A stretch of 7,817 nt of DNA from Methanobacteriaceae archaeon. GTDB taxonomy: Archaea; Methanobacteriota; Methanobacteria; Methanobacteriales; Methanobacteriaceae. The stretch is from assembly GCA_011620845.1 (NCBI GenBank), contig WOYJ01000120.1, positions 1 to 7,817 of the forward strand. Reading direction: 5' to 3'. Under the pieces are notes generated by a model that saw only the letters and a program-made list of their open reading frames with translations, had not been told where the DNA came from and did no database searches. The translations under genes were made by a program, and so were the position numbers. Shown here one piece after another: positions 1 through 6,484 of the stretch (positions within the stretch are counted from its first letter, which is position 1; every line of letters begins with the position of its first letter).

Positions 1-14
1 AAACACCTTTAAAT

Positions 15-87
15 GATATAAAAACAATTGTAATAGCGTTAATACGTATTTACAGATGAAGTATGATATACAAAAAGTAATACTTTT
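15..87 (+). promoter_or_regulatory. possible promoter and operator palindromes upstream of the ATPase remnant
   Basis: An archaeal TATA-like box (GATATAAAAA, 15-24) lies upstream of the ATPase remnant. About 25 nt downstream, where transcription would start, is the perfect 10-bp palindrome AATACGTATT (41-50). A second inverted repeat, AAAAGTA-A-TACTTTT, occupies 73-87. Metal ATPase genes are often controlled by repressors that bind such palindromes near the start site, so these may be leftovers of a metal-responsive operator. This is inference from position only; AT-rich DNA produces short palindromes by chance, and the regulator is not in the window. Confidence 0.25.
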
Positions 88-119
88 GCAGCGATTTTCT
101 AAACCAACGGTGCATTAAT

Positions 120-765
120 ATGAGAGATCTAGCCAGCTTCAAAGAATTTACGGGTAACAGTGAAAATCGGACCATTATTTTAACCATCATCTCAGCCATC
201 TTTCTTTTGATCAGCTGGCTGGGACTCTTAAAGAATATACTACCATTTGATCCTGCCTTGATAATTATCGTTATCAGCGGTACTCCAATCCTCTTTGAAG
301 TAGCGAAAGGACTCATCACATCCTTTGATTTGAAGGCAAATGTCTTGGTAAGCATCGCACTCATTGCATCGGTTGTCATCAGGGAATACTTTGCAGCAGG
401 AGAAATCGCAGTAATCATGATGATCGGTGAGATACTGGAAGATCGCACCGTTAGAAAAGCACAAGAAAGTGTTAAAAAGCTCATCCAATTGACCCCTCCT
501 GTGGCCAGGATAAGAACATCAGAGGGGGAAAAAGAAGTTTCTATTCAAGAGGTAAAAACAGGGGATATATACTGGTTAAGCCGGGTGAATCAATTCCGGT
601 AGATGGGGTGATTGTGAAGGGCCAATTATGGTGGGTGATGGGATAGATGATGCCCCCGCCCTTGCCATCTCAAACGTGGGTGTTTCCATGGGGGTGGCAT
701 GGTTAGATGCCCTAACTGTGGATATGAAACTATACCTGAGTCGAAAGCTGATTCAAAAATCTTAA
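120..765 (+). pseudogene. remnant of a P1B-type heavy-metal transporting ATPase
   Basis: The ATG at 120 has a GGTG at 109-112. The reading frame gives membrane helices and the cytosolic segment typical of CPx/P1B metal ATPases that lack an N-terminal HMA domain, including EYFAAGEIAVIMMIGEILED and the start of the actuator domain (GDI...). Near 569-571 one base appears to be missing. The protein continues in the next frame from 572 as LVKPGESIPVDGVIVKGQ, whereas the original frame stops at 600-602. At about 626 the sequence jumps in a third frame to the hinge motif MVGDGIDDAPALA (628-666), and the 628 frame stops at 763-765. The TGES loop, CPC membrane helix, DKTGT phosphorylation site and nucleotide-binding domain are all absent. 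From family spacing I estimate 350-400 lost codons. The hinge also has GDGIDD where GDGIND is usual. The product cannot pump metal. Recognition of the family is firm; the metal specificity is unknown. Confidence 0.85.
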
Positions 766-788
766 ATTTCCTAAAAAAGAGGTTTTAA
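699..788 (+). CDS. 29-residue ORF with a single zinc-knuckle CPNCGYE, probably a gene fragment
   Basis: In a different frame from the ATPase hinge fragment, an ATG at 699 opens a 29-codon ORF that begins MVRCPNCGYETIPESKADSK and ends in FLKKRF before TAA at 786-788. CPNCGYE is a typical half zinc ribbon as found in many small archaeal proteins. The recognisable ATPase similarity fades at about 690-700, exactly where this segment begins. A second deletion may therefore have joined the ATPase hinge to the start or inside of another gene. A G-rich stretch (690-697) precedes the ATG but lies too close to be an ideal ribosome site. Only one CxxC is present, so a lone product could complete a zinc site only by dimerising. 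It is more likely debris than a working gene. Confidence 0.3.
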   Translation: MVRCPNCGYETIPESKADSKILNFLKKRF

Positions 789-814
789 TCTGAAAATAAG
801 TAATTCAGGACGTG

Positions 815-840
815 TTTAGATCTCTAAATTTTTATAAATT
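815..840 (+). promoter_or_regulatory. palindrome plus TATA-like sequence ahead of the 8-codon ORF
   Basis: The sequence TTTAGA-TC-TCTAAA (815-828) is a 14-bp palindrome, followed at once by the AT-rich TTTTTATAAATT (829-840), which could serve as a TATA box. A start site about 25 nt downstream would fall close to the strong ribosome site at 854-861. The leader would then be very short or nearly absent, which weakens the promoter reading. It may be the old operator and promoter of an eroded gene. Confidence 0.2.
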
Positions 841-853
841 TTCTGAATAAAAA

Positions 854-896
854 AGGAGGTGGTAGTAAAATGGTGAAATATAGAGTATGGTTTTAA
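854..896 (+). other. strong Shine-Dalgarno site with an 8-codon ORF (MVKYRVWF)
   Basis: AGGAGGTG at 854-861 is an almost full match to the 16S rRNA 3' end and sits 8 nt before an ATG at 870. The frame encodes only MVKYRVWF before TAA at 894-896. The stop codon and last codons lie inside the left arm of the first hairpin (883-898). It may be the surviving 5' end of a destroyed gene, or a short leader ORF whose translation would open or cover that hairpin. No amino-acid enrichment typical of attenuator peptides is visible. Downstream frames show no recognisable protein. Confidence 0.3.
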
Positions 897-945
897 GATT
901 CTTCTGCCAGAAGATCATCCTAAAAATTTCTTAAAACCATTACTC
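883..945. repeat. stem-loop 1 of the array
   Basis: The left arm GAGTATGGTTTTAAGA (883-898) pairs with the right arm at 929-945, giving 16 base pairs with one bulged T at 941. The 30-nt loop (899-928) contains a smaller hairpin, TCTTCT-GCC-AGAAGA (900-914). The left arm overlaps the end of the 8-codon ORF. Confidence 0.7.
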
Positions 946-960
946 AAATCTTATTTCCTC

Positions 961-1030
961 CAAAATGTATGACTTTAAGCATCCTCAATTCTCAGCTCAA
1001 ATGTATCAAAGCTTAAAGTCATATGTTTTG
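961..1030. repeat. stem-loop 2 of the array
   Basis: The left arm CAAAATGTATGACTTTAAGC (961-980) and the right arm GCTTAAAGTCATATGTTTTG (1011-1030) match at 18 of 20 positions as DNA. The two remaining pairs (966, 967) become U-G and G-U wobbles in plus-strand RNA, so the transcript could form a continuous 20-bp stem. The loop (981-1010) includes CAAATGTAT at 998-1006, a partial extra copy of the start of the left arm. Confidence 0.8.
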
Positions 1031-1041
1031 CATTCTTCCCC

Positions 1042-1105
1042 ATGTATGGCTTTAAGTCTCCCCTTAAATCCTCTTTATTCTATCACGTGACTTAAAGCCA
1101 TACAT
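1042..1105. repeat. stem-loop 3 of the array
   Basis: ATGTATGGCTTTAAGTC (1042-1058) and GACTTAAAGCCATACAT (1089-1105) form a perfect 17-bp inverted repeat around a 30-nt loop (1059-1088). A T-run follows at 1122-1127, so on the plus strand this hairpin could also act as a terminator. On the minus strand it would lie 27 nt beyond the ocd stop codon. Confidence 0.85.
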
Positions 1106-1114
1106 ATCATATTA

Positions 1115-1132
1115 TAACTCATTTTTTCTAAC

Positions 1133-1139
<7 letters not shown>
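1115..1139. repeat. short direct repeat TAACTCATTTT at the ocd 3' end
   Basis: TAACTCATTTT occurs at 1115-1125 and again at 1129-1139, with a 14-nt period. The second copy spans the ocd stop codon (minus strand) and its last lysine codon. It looks like a small local duplication and may be trivial replication slippage in AT-rich DNA. Confidence 0.5.
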
Positions 1140-2350
<1,211 letters not shown>

Positions 2351-2520
2351 TTTTACACCTTTAGATAAAATTAAACATAATATTAATTGGTTAAAATTAT
2401 TAGAAATATTTTATTTTTAATTCTATTTAAAAATAATTTTATTTTGGAGTAAGAATTATTTTTTTGAGATTTAAGAAGTTAAATTCAGAGATCTGGCCGA
2501 AAAAATTGGGATAGAAATAT

Positions 2521-2655
2521 ATGCAAGTAAGTCTGCCTTTTAAGAGCCTTCTTCCTGTTATCATATTTTTAGTGGTTATATTGGTAATCGTAGTCGAATA
2601 TCTTCATATTTATATCCTAAATTTAGATGGAATTGATAACTCAAATCTAGATTAA
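2521..2655 (+). CDS. possible 44-residue single-pass membrane peptide
   Basis: The gap between ocd and speB contains an ATG at 2521 with an in-frame stop just upstream (2512-2514) and a weak ribosome site GGGAT at 2508-2512. The product starts MQVSLPFKSLLP. One strongly hydrophobic helix of about 16 residues (10-25, rich in V, I and L) follows, then a polar tail ending DGIDNSNLD. That layout, basic before the helix and acidic after it, fits a small inserted membrane peptide with the C-terminus outside. I recognise no family. T-rich DNA easily yields hydrophobic codons, so chance is a serious alternative. It would be divergent from ocd and convergent with the small basic gene. Confidence 0.35.
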   Translation: MQVSLPFKSLLPVIIFLVVILVIVVEYLHIYILNLDGIDNSNLD

Positions 2656-2699
2656 AAAATAGAGGAAGGATATTAATAAAAGGTTAGTTTTGGGATTTT

Positions 2700-2717
2700 A
2701 AAATAAATAAATAAATA
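2700..2717 (-). terminator. T-rich tract downstream of the small basic gene
   Basis: Read on the minus strand, 2717 to 2700 is a run of TATT repeats (four copies of the 4-nt unit), starting 18 nt past the stop codon of the 31-residue gene. Archaeal terminators are often simple U-rich tracts without a hairpin, so this is a reasonable end for the aIF5A-speB-small basic gene transcript. It could also be just a tetranucleotide repeat. Confidence 0.35.
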
Positions 2718-2734
2718 GTGGTTTAATAGGGGAT

Positions 2735-2830
2735 TTAAGATTTTTTAACTCCTCTACCTCTTTTACTTCCTGGCTTTTTATATTTTCTTTTTGGTCTGGT
2801 TCTCTTGTTAGTTCCTGATACTTTTGACAT
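2735..2830 (-). CDS. 31-residue highly basic small protein
   Basis: An ATG at 2830 (minus strand) opens a 31-codon gene ending with TAA at 2735-2737. The product begins MSKVSGTNKRTRPKRKYKK and ends GRGVKKS. Fourteen of 31 residues are Lys or Arg and none is Asp or Glu, with Gly and Pro punctuating the basic clusters. That is the makeup of a disordered RNA- or ribosome-binding peptide. A strong Shine-Dalgarno site AAAGGAGT (2841-2848) lies 10 nt upstream of the start, better than those of several large genes here. It starts 44 nt after speB ends, on the same strand, so co-transcription with aIF5A and speB is likely. I cannot name a family. It resembles, in composition only, tiny basic ribosomal proteins such as bacterial Thx or L41e. 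A random AT-rich spacer would not be expected to give this composition together with a good ribosome site. Confidence 0.65.
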   Translation of the reverse strand: MSKVSGTNKRTRPKRKYKKPGSKRGRGVKKS

Positions 2831-2874
2831 TTCTTATTCAACTCCTTTACATAGTTAATATTTATTTTATAGAT

Positions 2875-3735
2875 TCATATACAAATAAAATCATAAACAG
2901 CCTGTGCGGCGTTTACAGAAGTTATATCCCCTACACAACGGGAGGAGACTTCCACTAAATCAAATCCAAGGACATCCTGGCCCTGCAGGGAGTAAATTAA
3001 TCTCTGCAACTCAAGGGGATCTAAACCTCCAGTGCAGGGAGTACCGACTGATGGGGCATAAGCCGGGTCTAACACGTCTATATCCAATGTAACATATACT
3101 AGGCCTTTAATGGATGAAATTAACTTTTCTACATCTTTTAGATTCTCTTTAACCCAGGATGAAGTGAGATATTTAACCCCGGCGTCCCGGGCGAATTCCA
3201 CCTCATCTTTAGTTCCGGATCTGATTCCGACTTGGATGATCTCATCCGGGTTTAAATCATAAATCCGCCTCATCACCGTTGCGTGCGAGTATTTCTCGCT
3301 CTGATAAGTATCACGGAGGTCCATATGGGCGTCGAAGTGTAGAACAGTAACATCCTGAGCACCAAATGCCTTCAAAACGCTGTAACTGATGCTGTGTTCC
3401 CCACCAAGTGTTATAGGGTTAAGTTCCAATTCTGTAATTTCCGGGATGGTTGATTCCAGGTGCCTGCTGGTTTTCTGGAAGTTCCCATGGACCACCTGCA
3501 AGTTTCCCAGATCATAGAAAGTTTCAGAAGGCTCCTTATCCAGGTTGAGATGGTATCTCTCCAGGTTATAAGATGCTTCCCGGATTGCATTCGGTCCGAA
3601 TCTTGCTCCTGGAAGATAAGTAGTAGTGCTGTCAAAGGGCACCCCTAAAATACCGTACCGTCCTGATTTTGGGCGGTCATCATTAAGTTCCTTGGAAAAC
3701 GCAAATTTTAAAGGATTTTCAGTGTACAAAAGCAT
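2875..3735 (-). CDS. speB: agmatinase-family ureohydrolase
   Basis: The 286-residue protein is a complete arginase/agmatinase-fold enzyme. The six expected manganese ligands are visible: H114 in GGEHSIS, D135, H137 and D139 in [10 protein letters not shown], and D218 and D220 in [19 protein letters not shown]262 (LVEVSS) is the usual late conserved Glu. Agmatinases hydrolyse agmatine to putrescine and urea in the cytosol. I place the start at ATG 3735 because GAGGAT (3743-3748) sits 7 nt upstream; the longer frame from a TTG at 3750 would bury that ribosome site inside the gene. It follows aIF5A on the same strand with a hairpin in between, and pdaD, the agmatine-producing enzyme, is divergent across the promoter region. 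In Haloferax volcanii an agmatinase-like protein encoded with IF5A acts in hypusine formation. The natural substrate may therefore be free agmatine or an agmatine-derived modification on aIF5A; sequence alone does not decide. Confidence 0.88.
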   Translation of the reverse strand: MLLYTENPLKFAFSKELNDDRPKSGRYGILGVPFDSTTTYLPGARFGPNAIREASYNLERYHLNLDKEPSETFYDLGNLQVVHGNFQKTSRHLESTIPEITELELNPITLGGEHSISYSVLKAFGAQDVTVLHFDAHMDLRDTYQSEKYSHATVMRRIYDLNPDEIIQVGIRSGTKDEVEFARDAGVKYLTSSWVKENLKDVEKLISSIKGLVYVTLDIDVLDPAYAPSVGTPCTGGLDPLELQRLIYSLQGQDVLGFDLVEVSSRCVGDITSVNAAQAVYDFICI

Positions 3736-3742
3736 GTTGCAT

Positions 3743-3748
3743 ATCCTC
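3743..3748 (-). promoter_or_regulatory. ribosome binding site that sets the speB start
   Basis: On the minus strand GAGGAT lies 7 nt before the ATG at 3735. This supports the 286-residue form beginning MLLYTENP over an upstream TTG start at 3750, for which no comparable site is seen at the right distance. Confidence 0.6.
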
Positions 3749-3776
3749 AAAATTTAAGGTTCATCCACAAATCAGA

Positions 3777-3810
3777 GACTAAAAAAGGATTACCTTTTAT
3801 CATCCTTTTA
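3777..3810 (-). terminator. hairpin with T-run between aIF5A and speB
   Basis: On the minus strand, just after the aIF5A stop codon, AAAAGGAT (complement of 3802-3809) and ATCCTTTT (complement of 3783-3790) form an 8-bp stem around an 11-nt loop. The descending arm runs directly into further T residues (about six in a row). This has the form of an intrinsic terminator or attenuator. It could lower speB expression relative to aIF5A by partial termination. Confidence 0.4.
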
Positions 3811-3813
3811 TTC

Positions 3814-4203
3814 TTATTTTATCCGCGTCAATTTATTGTTGCCCATGGCCACTATGTAACCTACTTCTGCACCTTCAACCAGGTCGTTACGCAGGTCATC
3901 AGGTATAGGCACCTCGAATGTTTCGTAGGTTTCCATATCCATAAGCTGCACATCACTACCCATTAAAGCCAGAACCTGGGCAGTCCTTTTATCTATTATG
4001 GGGACGTCGATTTTGGCATCTACTGGTTTGACGATGCCTCTTTTCTGGTTGTCGAAAATGCCAATGGCATCTATTCGTGCCTTGGCTGCCCCGTGTTTTC
4101 CAGGGGATGATGTTTGGATGTTCACTATTTTGGATGCTTCACCATCCAATATAACATATTTACCTACTTTTAAAGTTTTAACTTCAACTACTTTTTTTGA
4201 CAT
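3814..4203 (-). CDS. eif5a: translation factor aIF5A (hypusine-containing)
   Basis: The 129-residue length is normal for archaeal IF5A. The N-terminal SH3-like domain (about 1-70) carries the hypusine loop [14 protein letters not shown], with K36 as the expected modified lysine, followed by a C-terminal OB-fold (about 72-129). The factor binds the ribosome near the E site and helps peptide bond formation at difficult sequences such as proline runs. It must be modified by deoxyhypusine synthase, which is not in this window. ATG 4203 is preceded by GGAGGT (4212-4217) at 8 nt, an ideal site fitting a highly expressed gene. It heads the minus-strand run towards speB and the 31-residue basic gene. 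The neighbouring ureohydrolase and arginine decarboxylase make precursors for the hypusine side chain, a meaningful association rather than a random one. Confidence 0.95.
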   Translation of the reverse strand: MSKKVVEVKTLKVGKYVILDGEASKIVNIQTSSPGKHGAAKARIDAIGIFDNQKRGIVKPVDAKIDVPIIDKRTAQVLALMGSDVQLMDMETYETFEVPIPDDLRNDLVEGAEVGYIVAMGNNKLTRIK

Positions 4204-4354
4204 TTAAATAAACCTCCGATTAATCCATATTAAAAATTAAATTTCTAAATAGATTAGAAAACATTAATTTATAATTAAAGGAATGCAAAGATTAGATCGT
4301 TCATGTTAATATAAAGGCTATATTTTTTTCAATATTTAAACTTTGAGTGATAAC
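4204..4354. promoter_or_regulatory. divergent promoter region between aIF5A and pdaD
   Basis: This 151-bp AT-rich region must serve both directions. For pdaD, TTAATATAAA (4306-4315) is a plausible TATA box, placing transcription start near 4335-4340 and leaving a leader of about 15-20 nt with GTGAT (4347-4351) as ribosome site. For aIF5A, AATTATAAATTA (minus strand, about 4264-4275) is a candidate, giving a leader of roughly 40 nt. That same element is a palindrome, TTAATT-TAT-AATTAA (4264-4278), but being all A/T it carries little weight. Placement of the boxes is inferred from archaeal promoter spacing only. Confidence 0.4.
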
Positions 4355-4798
4355 ATGAAAGTATCCATAACTTCAGGAAAAGCAGAAGGCCCAACAAAAC
4401 TCAATGCCTTTGACAATGCCCTGCTTGATGCAGGGATAGGTGATGTTAATCTTATAAAAGTTTCCAGCATCATACCTGCCGGAACGGAAATAGTGGAGCT
4501 TCCCCAGTTTTCAGCGGGGAAGATGGTTAACACCGTGTTCTCTTATGTCTCGTCAAGTCGGGAAGGTGACCAGTTATGCGCTGTTATAGCGGTGGCCATA
4601 TCAGATGAACTGGGATGTGTGGTTGAGCATGGTGGTATTAATCAGGATCCAGAGAAGGTTAAGGGAGAAGCATTGGACATGGTTAACAGTATGATGCAGA
4701 TTCGCGGATTAGAAGTTAAAGATATAATTATCGAATGCCAGGAGCACCAGGTTAAAAACCAGGGTGCAGCCATAGCAGCGGTGGTTTACCTGGAATAA
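4355..4798 (+). CDS. pdaD: pyruvoyl-dependent arginine decarboxylase
   Basis: The enzyme decarboxylates arginine to agmatine, the first step of archaeal polyamine synthesis. The protein is made as a proenzyme that cleaves itself between two serines; the second becomes the pyruvoyl group. In the 147-residue form the cleavage site is S37-S38 within [16 protein letters not shown]. Other family landmarks are [17 protein letters not shown] (16-32) and the probable catalytic Glu at E91 in GCVVEHGG, aligned by eye to the Methanocaldococcus jannaschii enzyme. I chose ATG 4355 over a TTG at 4343 because GTGAT (4347-4351) is positioned as its ribosome site; the protein then begins [12 protein letters not shown]. 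It is slightly shorter at the N-terminus than the M. jannaschii protein. It starts the plus-strand run, and the next gene begins 16 nt after its stop codon. It is divergent from the aIF5A-speB pair that would use its product. Confidence 0.93.
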   Translation: MKVSITSGKAEGPTKLNAFDNALLDAGIGDVNLIKVSSIIPAGTEIVELPQFSAGKMVNTVFSYVSSSREGDQLCAVIAVAISDELGCVVEHGGINQDPEKVKGEALDMVNSMMQIRGLEVKDIIIECQEHQVKNQGAAIAAVVYLE

Positions 4799-4814
4799 GG
4801 AGGCAATTAAGGAA

Positions 4815-5648
4815 ATGAATGATTCTAAGTTTTGGAGTGAAGTTTCAGCTGAAATAATGCGAGAAGTTGACCGGGCAGTCACTCCACTGGTTGGAGAAAA
4901 AGAAGCAGGAGAGACAGTTAAAATGGGGGCAGACGGCACACCCACCAAATTAATTGATTTAGTTGCAGAAGAAAAGGTTGTTCAGATTTTAGAGGAGGTG
5001 GAAAGGCCTTTAACCCTGGTGAGTGAGGAGATAGGCCAGATTGAAATTGGATCTGGCTCTCCAGAGGTCATTTTCGTAGTGGATCCCCTGGACGGAACCA
5101 ACAACGCGGTTAAAAATATACCCGCCTATGGAATATCATTGGCCATTGCAGAAATAACCGATCCGGACAGATCAATGACCATCCATGATATAGAGTTAGG
5201 GTTTGTGAAAAATTTCGCCACAGGAGATATTTACCAGGCAATTAGGGATGATGGTGCCAGTTTAAATGGGCAGGATATCAACACATCCTCCAAGACGGAT
5301 ATTTCTCAGTCATCCATTGGAGCTTACATCTACCGGGCAGATATGGAAAAGGTGGATAAACTATGTAAGATGATAAGGCGCATGCGAATCATGGGATCAG
5401 TGGCTGTAGAGCTTTGTTATGTGGCTGATGGGACATACGATGCTTTCCTGGATATCCGTGGTAATTTAAGGATAGTAGATGTTGCAGCTGCTAAACTGAT
5501 AGTTGAAGAAGCCTCAGGACTGGTAACTGATGAATATAACCAGCCATTAAATGGTAAATTAAACGTTTTAGAGAGAACCTCCATAATTGCTTCCGGCAAC
5601 AGTGAAGTTCACCAGGAATTAATTAGAGTTATAGGGGGAATAGGATGA
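4815..5648 (+). CDS. suhB: IMPase/FBPase-family phosphatase (possibly NADP phosphatase)
   Basis: The 277-residue protein belongs to the lithium-sensitive Mg-dependent sugar phosphatase family. The metal-binding motifs are present: EE at 71-72 in [17 protein letters not shown] at 90-99, and D222 in [17 protein letters not shown]. The usual WDxAAG motif has Val in place of Trp. Archaeal members dephosphorylate fructose 1,6-bisphosphate (gluconeogenesis) and inositol 1-phosphate (inositol lipids), and some also act on NADP. GGAGG (4799-4803) precedes the ATG by 11 nt, overlapping the end of pdaD's context, and an AAGGAA lies immediately before the start. The stop codon overlaps the start of the NAD kinase gene by 4 nt (ATGA), implying translational coupling. 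In M. jannaschii MJ0917 an IMPase-like domain and an NAD kinase domain are fused in this order, so NADP(H) balance is a likely role. Which phosphatase activity dominates cannot be read from the sequence. Confidence 0.87.
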   Translation: MNDSKFWSEVSAEIMREVDRAVTPLVGEKEAGETVKMGADGTPTKLIDLVAEEKVVQILEEVERPLTLVSEEIGQIEIGSGSPEVIFVVDPLDGTNNAVKNIPAYGISLAIAEITDPDRSMTIHDIELGFVKNFATGDIYQAIRDDGASLNGQDINTSSKTDISQSSIGAYIYRADMEKVDKLCKMIRRMRIMGSVAVELCYVADGTYDAFLDIRGNLRIVDVAAAKLIVEEASGLVTDEYNQPLNGKLNVLERTSIIASGNSEVHQELIRVIGGIG

Positions 5649-6484
5649 AAATAGGGGTTGTTAGCCGTTTAGATATGGAAGAATCCATACAATTGACTGG
5701 AAAAATAGTTGACTATCTCATGGAGAAAAATGTGGAAACTTTGCTGGATAAATCAGTAGCAGAACACTTAGATAAATATCATGACATCGAAAGCACCCTG
5801 GAAGATATGGATGTAGATATCATCATAGCCGTAGGTGGAGATGGAACCATCCTGAGAACTCAAAGCTTTATATGCTCCAAAGAGATACCATTATTCGGTA
5901 TCAATATGGGTACCGTCGGATTTTTAACGGAAATAGATCCTGAACTGGTTTTCAAATCCTTAGAACAAGTTTTAGACGGCAAATATTTTGTGGAAAAAAG
6001 AACTCAACTTCAAATCCAGCATAACGAGAAGTTACACTTCGCACTAAACGAAGTAGTAATAATGACCCGTAAACCAGCTAAAATGCTGCACATAGAGGTA
6101 AGTGTGGACGAAGAGGTAGCAGAAGAACTAAGGGCGGACGGATTGATTGTAGCCACACCCAGCGGTTCAACTGCCTATTCCATGTCGGCTGGCGGGCCAA
6201 TAGTAGATCCCCGTGTATCAGCATTTACAATAGTCCCCATTTGCCCGTTTAAATTAGGATCCCGGCCTATGGTAGTGTCGGATAACAGTGAAATAAAGGT
6301 TAGGTTACTGCGAGAAGGTAAAAAGGCCATGGCAGTTATTGATGGCCAAATAGAAGAAGAGATAAATTACATGGACGAAATAATATTTCGCAAATCAGAT
6401 GACTACGCCCGTTTTGTAAGACTAACCAAGGACTTTTACCGGAAAGTAAGGGAAAAACTCATTCAAGGCGGAATATGCGAATAA
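5645..6484 (+). CDS. nadK: NAD kinase
   Basis: The 279-residue protein carries all main motifs of ATP/polyphosphate NAD kinases: GGDGT at 64-68 with D66 as the catalytic residue, [12 protein letters not shown] at 85-96, LNEVV at 134-138 (the NAD-contacting NE), DG at 165-166, and [15 protein letters not shown] at 171-185. It phosphorylates NAD to NADP in the cytosol. Its ATG overlaps the suhB stop codon by 4 nt, with GGGGGAATAGG just upstream as ribosome site, and its own stop overlaps the next gene by 10 nt. Expression should therefore be tied to the phosphatase and to the F430 synthetase. In methanogens F420 is the main hydride carrier, but NADP is still needed for biosynthesis and for F420-NADP exchange. 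Length and motifs are normal and nothing is missing. Confidence 0.95.
   Translation: MKIGVVSRLDMEESIQLTGKIVDYLMEKNVETLLDKSVAEHLDKYHDIESTLEDMDVDIIIAVGGDGTILRTQSFICSKEIPLFGINMGTVGFLTEIDPELVFKSLEQVLDGKYFVEKRTQLQIQHNEKLHFALNEVVIMTRKPAKMLHIEVSVDEEVAEELRADGLIVATPSGSTAYSMSAGGPIVDPRVSAFTIVPICPFKLGSRPMVVSDNSEIKVRLLREGKKAMAVIDGQIEEEINYMDEIIFRKSDDYARFVRLTKDFYRKVREKLIQGGICE

Larger units (their letters stand above)
883..1105. repeat. array of three related stem-loops, each with a 30-nt loop
   Basis: Three inverted repeats follow one another, and their left arms share the core TATGRYTTTAAG: TATGGTTTTAAG, TATGACTTTAAG and TATGGCTTTAAG. Each is matched by its own complementary right arm. In all three the unpaired centre is exactly 30 nt (899-928, 981-1010, 1059-1088). 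The centres differ in sequence but are pyrimidine-rich on the plus strand and each contains ATCCT. Spacers between hairpins are 15 and 11 nt. The variable core positions change in both arms together, so pairing is preserved. The array lies between the plus-strand ATPase wreck and the 3' end of the minus-strand ocd gene. I do not recognise it: it is not CRISPR (repeats alternate in orientation) and lacks integron attC core sites. Candidates are a structured small RNA, a mobile palindromic element cluster, or tandem 3' structures for ocd. Confidence 0.75.

Noticed and set aside
50..488. Minus-strand open frames across the ATPase remnant
   Set aside because: The plus-strand frame gives clear P1B ATPase sequence; the antisense frames show no motif and no ribosome site.
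883..1105. CRISPR array reading of the repeats spaced by 30 nt
   Set aside because: The repeated 12-mers alternate in orientation and pair with each other, the gaps between hairpins are 11-15 nt rather than spacer length, and no cas gene is present.
883..1105. Integron attC sites, which are also imperfect palindromes with variable centres
   Set aside because: None of the arms carries the RYYYAAC / GTTRRRY core sites, and there is no cassette gene structure.
2694..2717. ATTTTAAAAT palindrome and (ATAA)n run as a replication or regulatory element
   Set aside because: Low-complexity A/T sequence in an AT-rich gap; a U-tract terminator on the minus strand explains it more simply.
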